DNA of 64,000 nt from Leeuwenhoekiella polynyae (GTDB lineage Bacteria; Bacteroidota; Bacteroidia; Flavobacteriales; Flavobacteriaceae). The number at the start of each line of letters is the position of its first letter. The first letter of the stretch is position 1. The stretch is from the NCBI RefSeq assembly GCF_004104075.1, contig NZ_QOVK01000008.1, positions 102,999-166,998 of the forward strand. The letters are read 5' to 3'. Under the pieces are notes generated by a model, which was not told the DNA's origin, did no database searches, and was given only the letters and a program-made list of their open reading frames with translations. The position numbers were made by a program, and so were the translations under genes. Shown here piece by piece: positions 56,125 through 64,000 of the stretch.

Positions 56125-57267
56125 ATGATCGAAGAACGTCTTTCTGAACTTGAAGCCGAAAATGAGAAGCTAAGAGCTAAACTCGACAAGCAAGAATCTA
56201 AAAAGAAACAGCGCCGCAAACTGGGTTGGACTTTTTTAAAACGCTCTTCAGGTATGATTTTAGGTGCTCAACTTAAAAAAAGCATTGAGCGTTTTTTAGA
56301 TGAAATGGCGCAACAACAACGCGTATCTAGAGAAACCATTTCAGAGTTACTGAGCAGTATTATAATAAGGCTTACACGTGTGGGATTTTTACTGATTCTA
56401 ACAGCTGTTCTACCTTCTATCTTATTAATTTTTCAGACCTATTATCTCGCCAAACAGAATACATTAATTACTGGTCAGAGCAAAATGTTTCAGCAACAAA
56501 ATACACGTCTGGATCAGCAAACCTATTTACAAGAAGCAGATCGTCGCGGTCAGACCCTTTTGATAATGGATAATATGCTGAAAGAAATAAGTAATGATGT
56601 TGCCGGCAGTTCTCAAAACAAAATAGACGACGCCACTGCAGGAAGACTTATTGCTTTGAGCAAAATGCTGAAACCCTACAAATACCTCGAGAACGACAGT
56701 CTTATAGCTCACGTTACTAGCCCAGAACGGGGCTATCTTTTAATTTCTCTTCTAGAAACAGGAGTAAACCTCAACAGCACCACAAGAACCCGTACTAACG
56801 GAAAACTAATTGAGCGCTTGGACTTTACCTATGCAGAATTGAGAAACATTTCACTTAAAGGTTATGACCTTTTGAACATTGATCTTTCTTACGCTGATTT
56901 AAGAAATTCAAACTTTAACGGCACCGATTTTGAAAATGCAAACTTTAGTAATACTGACTTAGCTAATACAAATCTGACCTATACGAGCTTCAATAATGCT
57001 AATCTTGAATCGGCAAAACTTCAGAATGCGATCTTAGATTATGCCAATTTGCAAAAAGCAAATTTAAAAATGGCAGATTTGAGAAATGCGAGCTTCTTAA
57101 AGTCTAAAATTCTAGATACAGACCTTACAAATGCCCGTGTGAATAGGACTTTTGAACGAGATGTTATAGAACAGTTGAACAAAGAGCAAAGCGACTGGCT
57201 GTTTTCAACCTTTGAAGTAGTAGAAATTGATGATGATAACTATCAATTATTGCCAATTAAAAATTAA
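56125..57267 (+). CDS. Membrane-anchored pentapeptide-repeat protein
   Basis: This 380-residue protein has, in order: a coiled coil (residues 1-28, EERLSELEAENEKLRAKLDK); a basic linker; one strong membrane segment (about residues 92-114); and a Gln-rich helical stretch (about 115-150). A pentapeptide-repeat quadrilateral helix follows at about residues 225-345, with A(D/N)LxN repeats such as ADLRNSNFNGTDFENANFSN. The function of such proteins is generally unknown, although they can bind other proteins. The gene stops 6 bases before the convergent GNAT-nitrilase gene, so no terminator separates them. Confidence 0.85.
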   Translation: MIEERLSELEAENEKLRAKLDKQESKKKQRRKLGWTFLKRSSGMILGAQLKKSIERFLDEMAQQQRVSRETISELLSSIIIRLTRVGFLLILTAVLPSILLIFQTYYLAKQNTLITGQSKMFQQQNTRLDQQTYLQEADRRGQTLLIMDNMLKEISNDVAGSSQNKIDDATAGRLIALSKMLKPYKYLENDSLIAHVTSPERGYLLISLLETGVNLNSTTRTRTNGKLIERLDFTYAELRNISLKGYDLLNIDLSYADLRNSNFNGTDFENANFSNTDLANTNLTYTSFNNANLESAKLQNAILDYANLQKANLKMADLRNASFLKSKILDTDLTNARVNRTFERDVIEQLNKEQSDWLFSTFEVVEIDDDNYQLLPIKN

Positions 57268-57272
57268 AAACA

Positions 57273-58844
57273 TTATTTTTTCTTCCATTTTAACTGAAAT
57301 AAATCTTTTCTACGATCTACGAGATTGTGAACACTACCAAACTGATTCAGTTCTTTTAAGAGGTCAAGATCAACGTCTGCTACAAGAATCATCTCGGCAT
57401 TCGGCGTAGCTTCAGCCTTCACCCCGTTTGTAGGAAACTGAAAATCACAAGGTGTTAAAACCATACTTTGGGCAAATTGCATATCCATATTATGCACTTT
57501 AGGAATATTACCCACACTACCAGCAATCGCCACGTAACATTCGTTTTCAATCGCTCGTGCCTGTGCACAATGACGCACACGGCTATAGCCATTTTGGGTG
57601 TCAGTTAGGAAGGGAACAAAAAGAATATCCATACCCTCATCTGCGAGCAAACGTCCCAGTTCTGGGAATTCTACATCATAACAAATAAGAATTCCTATTT
57701 TACCACAATCAGTATTAAAAGTTTTTAGCACTTCTCCACCACTCATTCCCCAGGCTTTTGCCTCATCTGGAGTTACATGTAATTTATAAAACTTCTCTAT
57801 TGTTCCGTCACGTTTACATAAAAAGCCAACATTATAAAGCGTTCCGTCTTCAATATAGGGCATACTCCCTGTTATAATATTGATGTTATAACTTACGGAA
57901 AGCTCAGAGAAACGATCTCTTATACGCTCAGTATATTTCGCAAGTTCCCGTATAGCATCAGGTTCAGAAAGGTGATTGTATGCAGCCATAAGCGGCGCAT
58001 TGAAAAACTCTGGGAACAAAGCAAAATCTGAGCGATAACCCGAAATGGTATCTATAAAATACTCTGCTTGTTCTATAAGCTCTTCAAGGTTCTTATACGT
58101 TCGCATCTGCCATTGCACCAAACCTAAACGCACCACCGTTTTGATTGCATTCGGTTTTTTTGCAGGTTTCTGATAGTAAATATTATCCCATTCCAGAAGT
58201 GCCGCATAATCTTTAGACTGCTTATCTCCCTCCAGATAATTTGTGATGATTCGCTTTACGTGAAAATCATTACTCAGTTGAAAATCAAGAACCGGATCGT
58301 TAATCTCACGTGCCCTTACTTTTTCAATATAAGCCTTAGGAGAAAGTTCGTCTGCATGCTGATGATAATTGGGCAATCTTCCACCAAAAACAATACGCTC
58401 CAGATTGAGGTTTTCGCACAATTCTTTACGGTAATCATATAAACGACGACCTATACGCATCCCACGGTATTGTTGCGAAATAAATATCTCTATTCCATAA
58501 AGTACATTTCCTTTAGGTGTGTGCGTACTAAAAGTCTCGTCACCTGTAATTTGCATGTAGGTATGCGTATCTGTAAACTTATCATAATCTACAATGATTG
58601 ATAGCGCACAGCCGGCAATCTCACCATTAACTTTTACCACGACCTGACCTTCGGGGAAAATCGATATCAGTTTTTGAATGTCTTTTTTCTTCCAGTATGG
58701 ATCTGTAATATTAGGATACACAGCAATCATGATCTCTTTGAGCTCCTCATAGTCTTTAACTTTGAGATACTCTAAATTGATTGTATCTACGCGTTCGCGC
58801 TTCTCTAAACCCTCTGTATTATCAATATTGTCTATTTCTTTCAT
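57273..58844 (-). CDS. GNAT acetyltransferase fused to a carbon-nitrogen hydrolase
   Basis: One 523-residue cytoplasmic protein carries two enzymes. Residues about 20-215 are a GNAT fold with the acetyl-CoA loop QQYRGMRIGRRLYDYR. Residues about 235-515 are a nitrilase/CN-hydrolase domain with the full triad E279 (LFPEFFNAP), K354 (FYKLHVTPDEAKAWG) and C388 (ILICYDVEFPEL). Fusions like this are widespread but their substrate is not established; amidase action on a ligand that is also acylated is a plausible idea. It begins 32 bases from the start of the large lipoprotein gene upstream, perhaps in the same transcript. Confidence 0.92.
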   Translation of the reverse strand: MKEIDNIDNTEGLEKRERVDTINLEYLKVKDYEELKEIMIAVYPNITDPYWKKKDIQKLISIFPEGQVVVKVNGEIAGCALSIIVDYDKFTDTHTYMQITGDETFSTHTPKGNVLYGIEIFISQQYRGMRIGRRLYDYRKELCENLNLERIVFGGRLPNYHQHADELSPKAYIEKVRAREINDPVLDFQLSNDFHVKRIITNYLEGDKQSKDYAALLEWDNIYYQKPAKKPNAIKTVVRLGLVQWQMRTYKNLEELIEQAEYFIDTISGYRSDFALFPEFFNAPLMAAYNHLSEPDAIRELAKYTERIRDRFSELSVSYNINIITGSMPYIEDGTLYNVGFLCKRDGTIEKFYKLHVTPDEAKAWGMSGGEVLKTFNTDCGKIGILICYDVEFPELGRLLADEGMDILFVPFLTDTQNGYSRVRHCAQARAIENECYVAIAGSVGNIPKVHNMDMQFAQSMVLTPCDFQFPTNGVKAEATPNAEMILVADVDLDLLKELNQFGSVHNLVDRRKDLFQLKWKKK

Positions 58845-58876
58845 ATATAAATTCCCTAACGACGAAAAAATTAATC

Positions 58877-61800
58877 TTAAAAATTAAAACCAAATCCAAA
58901 TGAAACGCGGTAGCCTTCACTAGATTTAAAAAGGTTAAATGTACCGCTCAACGCATCTGTACTATTAACCCAAAAACCTATACCGTATGAGTCATGCCAT
59001 TTTTCTGAATTGTTATCAAAATCTGACCAAACTCTACCTAAATCATAACCTCCAAAAACTCCAATCTGCAGCGGTAAAAACCCTGTTTTAAATGTGTTGA
59101 AAGCATACCTTAAATCACCTGAAGTTGCAAAAGCTCGCTCACCGGTAAAACGGTCAAAACGATAACCGCGTAATCCATTACGTTGCCCCAACGTTGCAGC
59201 CTGATAAAATTCAGTATTATCACCAAATCTAAACTGACTACTCGCAGAAGTCTTAAGCACCAGTTTTCTATTTGTACTTATCGCATTGTAAAAACCAATA
59301 CTTGGATTCAAGTACACAAAACGTCTACCTGTTTCGGTAATACTATTTGTAAACCCACCGTTAAGTATAAAATCCATCCCTCGTGTGGGAGCTAGCGTAT
59401 TATCTTTACTGTGATATTCATACGTAGCATCTAATGTTGCAAAATACTTACGCTTGTCTTGCTCTATAATATCTACAATATCAATATATCTAAGATAGTT
59501 ATCTGCCACTTCAATCCCTTCAAACTCCCCCTTTACTGAAAATGTACTACCATAATCAGAATTACGTAAAAGCCCTATAGAAGCTTCCATACGGCTCAAA
59601 CGAACCCGATTAAAATTCATTCCCAATTCTTCATCATTATTGGTTGACTCGTTCCCATAGCCAAAGAAGTTTCTTGCATGATTAGGTGTAGTGTATCTAC
59701 CCGATAAAACTAGGTTCCAATCATTCATAATACCCGCAAACTCTCCTTTATATGAAAAATCAAGACCACTTGTTGCAAAATAATACAGCACACTAAAACG
59801 ATGCTGCTGCGAAAAAGGATTCTGTTTAAAGCCTTGTACAGTGTATACATCAGAAAGTCCCAGACTTATACCATTATCTGGATTATAACCAAATGCTGGA
59901 GTTAATACATTAGAGCGTAAAAATTGTTTCTGATAATCATAGGTATTGTAATCATATACATCAGTAAGCCTAAAATTTGCCTTTCCCTTTTCTTCTATAG
60001 TATTGGGTAAACTCTCATGATCATAAACTTTAATCTTTCTCCCACTTTTAATACGGTAAATATCATTATTCTGCCCACCGATTATTCGGGTAAAAATTGG
60101 GTTGTTTCCTTCTCCTTTTACCTCAAAAACATCATCGTCATCAAGACCATAAATCCAAATCTGCTTAGTTTCATCAGAAAAATAAGTACGATCGTGTATC
60201 AAATCTGCCTTCTCTCCATCTTTTATTCGCCAGGCCTTTATAGTTGTCTGATTGTTTCCACGAGTTATCTCAAAATAATCATCTTTATCTGTACCCACAA
60301 CCATTTGTAGCTGTACCAGATAATCATAAAATGACTCTGCTATATTGACTAAGTTATCACGCCGCCCTTTTAAATTCTCCTTTATATCCTGTATAGATTG
60401 ACCATTACTAACCTCGGGTGGAAGATCTTTGAAAGCTTCTTCTATAACCTCATCGGTAACATGCTCTTTTATGTACTCTGCCTGGGCTAACCAGACTTCT
60501 TTTCCCGACTGCTGTGCCAAAGCACGATCAAGCTTGATGCCTGCATTATTAAACCATTTCATATCATCCAGATTCTTATCATAAACCTGAAACTGTTTTG
60601 CCATACCAAATAAAGTGCGGGCAACATCTAGAATAGCTCCATCAAAATTGGTAAATACCTGATCACGATCTCTAGGAATGGGTACAAATACATCTTTACC
60701 ATCTGTAGTTTTAAATTCTGCCCAACGCCACTGGTCATTATGTCTATCCCAATCTCCTATAAGCATATCAAACATACGGGCACGTATATAAGTAGGCTCG
60801 TCTACCACATTAGACTCATCACTGCGCAATTTGCTAAGAATATCATCTGTACTCTCAATATCATCCGGATAATTAAACGTCTCCCCACTGTACTCCTTAG
60901 CCGGTCGCTCAACGATCATATAAAGTTGATCGCCATAATCTTCATTGTACAAACCTAAAACAGGTTGTTTTGGCACAAAATATAATCTAGGCGTTGTATG
61001 TAAAACCTGTGCAGCATTGCTCAAACGCGGGACTGCAAAAGCTCCGTAAGGATGTGCAGATGTATAAAAATCCTGAATCAGAGATTCTGGTATTGTATTT
61101 TTTAAATCCTCTTCTGCATCAGCATTTTCTTTTAAAATAACTTTTTGTAAAAACTGAACCGCACTTTTACGTAGCGCTCGCATATTGTATTCTCTACCGG
61201 TTTTATCTTTAAGTCGTAGAGAAACGGTCTGATGGCCACCACCTGGTCGCACAACTTCAAGACCTCCATATAGTGTATCTAGTAAAGCTACAGGAGCTGT
61301 CACTTTTTTACCATAAACTTCGCGGTAATGCTCGCCCCACACTCTTTCAAAAAAGTCTGACCGCTCTGTTTCTTCTATGGAATAAACCGAAGTTTTCACC
61401 GTGGTAGGAAAATCTGTCGGCAAATGAGAATAGTCTTCTACCTTATCAGGCCCATATATTTCTTTTTGAAAAAATAACTCAGGTTCCCCGGTTTCTTGAT
61501 TAGTTCCGTAGTAACGAACCCAAGAAGAACCATCTTTAAAAACATCTAATTGAGCAAAGCCTTCATAATCTGAACTAAATAAACCATCATTACCTAAATA
61601 CGCATAAGATGATTTAGAACCTGAACCTGAAACGATCTGTCTAACCTCATCGTGCTCAATGTACTGCAAGCCATGTTCGTGGCCAGAAGTAAAAATAATT
61701 TTATTATGTCCCTGAGCTAAAACACGCAAACGCTTCATTAACTCATTGTATTTCTCATTAAAACGATCTTGTTTTGAGACTCCGCCCTGTGTTCTAATCT

Positions 61801-62584
61801 GAGTTACTAGAGAGCCTAAAATGGGTACAGGAATTTTCTGTTGAGAAGGATATAAATGTTTGTCTAAAGCAAACTTACCACCGTGCACTCCGTTTGTGTA
61901 CATGGGGTGGTGCATAGCTATCACTAGGGTCTTATGCTGATTTTTCTTAATTTCATTTTCAAGCTCAATAAAAAATTTCTCCCGATCTTTAATATTATCG
62001 CATTTATCGTTAATCTCCGGGCTTTTATCCCAATCTTCTAAATACCATTGTGTATCTAAAAGAATCATATGTACCGACTCGTTAACATCATAACTCACTA
62101 ATGGACAACCATCTTTAGGAAGAAAAACATCTTCTAAACCGGTTACTCTTTTCAAATATTCTTCTTCTCTATTTAAACCGTGTAAATGATTACTATACCA
62201 ATCATGATTTCCGGGAATAAATATGGGGGTTCCTCTATATTTTTCAAAAGTTTCAACCTGTGCATCAATCCTGTGTTGAGCAAGCGGTCGCTCTTCTGTT
62301 CCTTCGGGCGGCATCCCTACAGGATAGATATTATCCCCTAAAAAAATAGCAAATGATTTATCATTTGCTTTATCTAAAAACTTCTTAAATAATTTAATCC
62401 CCTCAGTGCTTTCGCCCATTTCAGAATTACCGGCGTCACCTAGTAAATAAAAAGTACGATCTATTTTTTTTGCTGATGGATAAATCCCTTGTTCAACATC
62501 TTCTTTGTATCTGGAAGTATAAGTGGCGCAAGCCGAGAAAAACAAGCAGATTACAAGTGTTAGAAGTATGTTATTTTTTATCAT
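58877..62584 (-). CDS. Lipoprotein with metallophosphoesterase, kinase-like and BamA-type barrel domains
   Basis: This very large lipoprotein has 1235 residues. The signal peptide ends at a lipobox (FSAC, C19). Residues 40-320 are a calcineurin-type phosphoesterase: LGDAG (D50), FLGDNIYPVG (D84), PGNHDWYSN (N126-H127), AMHHPMY and SGHEHGLQY (H302, H304). Residues about 430-800 contain GDWDRHNDQWRWA (D613, H615) and PIPRDRDQVFTNFD (D639, D641), a motif order seen in kinase-like CotH/Fam20-type folds. Residues about 900-1235 are beta-barrel repeats of the surface-antigen (BamA/TamA) type ending in the aromatic ...VSFGFGFNF. Role unknown; the outer membrane is the likely site. Confidence 0.85.
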   Translation of the reverse strand: MIKNNILLTLVICLFFSACATYTSRYKEDVEQGIYPSAKKIDRTFYLLGDAGNSEMGESTEGIKLFKKFLDKANDKSFAIFLGDNIYPVGMPPEGTEERPLAQHRIDAQVETFEKYRGTPIFIPGNHDWYSNHLHGLNREEEYLKRVTGLEDVFLPKDGCPLVSYDVNESVHMILLDTQWYLEDWDKSPEINDKCDNIKDREKFFIELENEIKKNQHKTLVIAMHHPMYTNGVHGGKFALDKHLYPSQQKIPVPILGSLVTQIRTQGGVSKQDRFNEKYNELMKRLRVLAQGHNKIIFTSGHEHGLQYIEHDEVRQIVSGSGSKSSYAYLGNDGLFSSDYEGFAQLDVFKDGSSWVRYYGTNQETGEPELFFQKEIYGPDKVEDYSHLPTDFPTTVKTSVYSIEETERSDFFERVWGEHYREVYGKKVTAPVALLDTLYGGLEVVRPGGGHQTVSLRLKDKTGREYNMRALRKSAVQFLQKVILKENADAEEDLKNTIPESLIQDFYTSAHPYGAFAVPRLSNAAQVLHTTPRLYFVPKQPVLGLYNEDYGDQLYMIVERPAKEYSGETFNYPDDIESTDDILSKLRSDESNVVDEPTYIRARMFDMLIGDWDRHNDQWRWAEFKTTDGKDVFVPIPRDRDQVFTNFDGAILDVARTLFGMAKQFQVYDKNLDDMKWFNNAGIKLDRALAQQSGKEVWLAQAEYIKEHVTDEVIEEAFKDLPPEVSNGQSIQDIKENLKGRRDNLVNIAESFYDYLVQLQMVVGTDKDDYFEITRGNNQTTIKAWRIKDGEKADLIHDRTYFSDETKQIWIYGLDDDDVFEVKGEGNNPIFTRIIGGQNNDIYRIKSGRKIKVYDHESLPNTIEEKGKANFRLTDVYDYNTYDYQKQFLRSNVLTPAFGYNPDNGISLGLSDVYTVQGFKQNPFSQQHRFSVLYYFATSGLDFSYKGEFAGIMNDWNLVLSGRYTTPNHARNFFGYGNESTNNDEELGMNFNRVRLSRMEASIGLLRNSDYGSTFSVKGEFEGIEVADNYLRYIDIVDIIEQDKRKYFATLDATYEYHSKDNTLAPTRGMDFILNGGFTNSITETGRRFVYLNPSIGFYNAISTNRKLVLKTSASSQFRFGDNTEFYQAATLGQRNGLRGYRFDRFTGERAFATSGDLRYAFNTFKTGFLPLQIGVFGGYDLGRVWSDFDNNSEKWHDSYGIGFWVNSTDALSGTFNLFKSSEGYRVSFGFGFNF

Positions 62585-62641
62585 GAAAATAATTTTGGGA
62601 ATTCTTTTTCGTACTTTCCCTTACTTTAATAACCAAATTTT

Positions 62642-63847
62642 ATGGCTGAAACAGCAGAAAAAATAAAGGATACTTTTTCAAAAGCAGATCAATTTGTTCT
62701 AGAACTTTTTAAGGAAAAACTTCCTAACAGTTATCTATATCACAATTACAATCATACCGTAAGAGTTGTTAAAAGTACTAAAGAAATAGCCGAAAATTCT
62801 CAAATTAATGTTAAACAGAAAGATGCTTTAATTCTTGCTGCATGGATGCATGACACGGGTTATACCAAGACTCGAGACGGTCATGAAGAAGCTAGTATTG
62901 AGATTGCTAAAAATTACATGGAAAAAGAGAATGTTGACGCCGAAACACAACAACTTGTTGTTGAACTTATCGCATCAACAAAAATGGGTGAGGAACCTCA
63001 GAATGAATTAGAGCGCATCTTAAAAGATGCTGACAATTCCCATTTTGCTAAAGAATATTATGCTCAAACTAGTGAGTTTTTAAGACAAGAATTACTCTTA
63101 ACAGAAACTAAAAAGTTTACTCCAGCAGAATGGCGTGAAGAAAACATTCAGATGTTTACTCATAAGCATAAATTCTATACTGATTATGCTGCCAGAAACT
63201 GGAAAAACCAAAAGGATGAGAACCTTATTTCTCTATTGAAAAAAGAAAAGAAAAAGAAGAAAAAATACCGCAAGGAAGAAGTTAAAGCCAAACTTAAGGC
63301 CAAATTTAAAGATGAAAGTCCGGATCGCGGGGTACAAACGTTATATCGTACAACTTTAAGAAACCACATCAAATTAAGTGATATTGCAGATACAAAGGCA
63401 AACATCTTACTTTCAGTAAATGCTATTATTATTTCGCTAGCATTATCTAATATGATTCCTAAGTTAGATGCACCTAGTAACCGCCACTTATTGATACCCA
63501 CTCTTGTACTGGTTATATTTAGTGTAGCTTCAATAATTATGTCTATACTTTCTACGCGTCCCAATGTAACTTCCGGAGAGTTTACAAGAGAGCAAGTGAA
63601 GAAAAAACAAGTGAATATTTTATTCTTTGGAAATTTTCACAAAATGAAATACGATCAATATCAGTGGGCTATTAACGAGATCATCTACGATAAAGATTAT
63701 ATCTATGAAGCACTTACTAAAGATTTATACCTTTTAGGTGTTGTTCTGAACAAAAAATACATGCTGCTTAGAAAAACCTACACCGTTTTTATGGTAGGAA
63801 TAATCATCTCGGTAATAAGTTTTATCATCGCATTCTGGATGATGTAA
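62642..63847 (+). CDS. HD-domain protein with Pycsar-type (PycTM) membrane effector domain
   Basis: This 401-residue fusion joins an HD-type phosphohydrolase domain (residues about 15-185: H38 in YNHTVRVV, H70-D71 in WMHDTGY, D129/D131 in LKDADNSHF) to a C-terminal PycTM-like membrane domain (from about 233). The linker is strikingly Lys-rich (KKEKKKKKKYRKEE, about 200-213). The PycTM signature TLRNHIKLSDIADTKANILL precedes helices at about 256-272 and 284-303, and a last helix sits at 381-399. In Pycsar anti-phage systems such domains permeabilise membranes after binding cCMP/cUMP. No cyclase gene is visible nearby, so the HD domain may make, degrade or sense a nucleotide itself. Confidence 0.82.
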   Translation: MAETAEKIKDTFSKADQFVLELFKEKLPNSYLYHNYNHTVRVVKSTKEIAENSQINVKQKDALILAAWMHDTGYTKTRDGHEEASIEIAKNYMEKENVDAETQQLVVELIASTKMGEEPQNELERILKDADNSHFAKEYYAQTSEFLRQELLLTETKKFTPAEWREENIQMFTHKHKFYTDYAARNWKNQKDENLISLLKKEKKKKKKYRKEEVKAKLKAKFKDESPDRGVQTLYRTTLRNHIKLSDIADTKANILLSVNAIIISLALSNMIPKLDAPSNRHLLIPTLVLVIFSVASIIMSILSTRPNVTSGEFTREQVKKKQVNILFFGNFHKMKYDQYQWAINEIIYDKDYIYEALTKDLYLLGVVLNKKYMLLRKTYTVFMVGIIISVISFIIAFWMM

Positions 63848-63916
63848 TTATCAGAAATAAAAAAGCCTTGAAATAATAGACACTATCCTATTAACTGTGT
63901 AAGTTAAAAATAACAG

Positions 63917-63949
63917 GGGTTTGACTTGTTTAAAGTCTGACCCTTTTTT
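63917..63949 (+). terminator. Terminator after the HD-PycTM gene
   Basis: GGGTTTGACTT (63917-63927) pairs with AAGTCTGACCC (63933-63943), with one mismatch and one wobble around a 5-base loop, and six T follow (63944-63949). It lies about 70 bases downstream of the stop at 63847. Confidence 0.6.
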
Positions 63950-64000
63950 CATAGATCGTCAGGAACTGATTTAGGATTATGCCCCAGTTCCTTACAGGCT
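63949..64000 (-). other. Possible C-terminal end of an unidentified coding region, cut by the window
   Basis: The minus-strand frame that stops at 63949-63951 (TGA) reads ACKELGHNPKSVPDDL from the window edge. It could be the end of a real gene (for instance a transposase) or chance. It overlaps the terminator T-run by one base. The sequence before it (from about 63885) is AT-rich and non-coding. Nothing more can be said from 52 bases. Confidence 0.2.

Noticed and set aside
63239..63278. A-rich tract encoding the poly-Lys hinge as a possible slippage or frameshift site
   Set aside because: The frame stays open on both sides and both domains are in one frame, so no frameshift is needed; only a low-complexity linker is supported.
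63184..63564. Minus-strand frame of 126 codons opposite the HD-PycTM gene
   Set aside because: It reads in antisense to a conserved domain and includes a long Phe run that merely mirrors the poly-Lys linker.

Overview
The window comes from a member of the Bacteroidetes, most likely the family Flavobacteriaceae. The evidence is an AT-rich genome, a type IX secretion (T9SS) type B cargo protein, an rpmB-rpmG-DUF4295-ftsY block, promoters of the TTTG/TAnnTTTG type, a Nudix-type arabinose regulator and a zeaxanthin-type carotenoid cluster. I cannot fix the genus from the sequence alone. No rRNA, tRNA or CRISPR array was seen, and the only hint of a mobile element is weak and lies at the extreme right edge.

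Layout. 1-4.4 kb: a truncated T9SS cargo gene and an ABC-2 type exporter pair. 4.5-9.8 kb: an unknown protein with kinase-like motifs, a GH15 glycosidase and a fused trehalose-6-phosphate synthase/phosphatase. 9.9-13.5 kb: two exported metallopeptidases and a YdeI-like protein. 13.6-27.5 kb: a nine-gene minus-strand arabinan/L-arabinose operon (GH51, two GH43, GH127, araB, araD, a sodium-type symporter, araA, an aldose epimerase) with a divergent Nudix-fold AraR-type regulator. 27.6-32.0 kb: a CarH/LitR-like MerR-B12 regulator followed by crtI, crtB, crtZ and a DUF2071 gene. 32-38.7 kb: bshC, an M14 peptidase, a small MscS protein, the relic of an M16 peptidase and two poorly known genes. 38.7-50 kb: mainly housekeeping genes (rimO, an amidase, ftsY, ribosomal proteins, cinA, an Hpt protein, a FAH-family hydrolase, an exonuclease, a lipoyl E2, a glycosyltransferase, recR). 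50.1-53.5 kb: a three-gene nucleotide-sugar operon (wecB, tviB/wbpO type, wbpP/tviC type). 53.7-64 kb: dps, mscS, a lipoprotein, a membrane pentapeptide-repeat protein, a GNAT-nitrilase fusion, a very large phosphoesterase/kinase-like/outer-membrane-barrel lipoprotein, and an HD-domain protein fused to a Pycsar-type (PycTM) membrane effector domain.

How the genes work together. The arabinose operon reads as a full pathway. Exported GH51/GH43/GH127 enzymes release L-arabinose from arabinan or beta-arabinofuranosides, the symporter imports it, the epimerase balances anomers, and AraA-AraB-AraD convert it to D-xylulose-5-phosphate. No SusC/SusD pair is present, so uptake across the outer membrane must rely on genes elsewhere. 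The carotenoid genes follow a regulator that carries the W-x9-EH signature of adenosylcobalamin photoreceptors, which suggests light-controlled pigment synthesis.

The points most worth a second look are the HD-PycTM fusion, the MPE/kinase-like/barrel lipoprotein, the kinase-like unknown beside the trehalose genes, the CarH-like regulator, a pair of similar roughly 85-nt intergenic elements in front of two different secreted peptidases, the M16 peptidase relic, and a 20-bp tandem/palindromic element at 37.2 kb.
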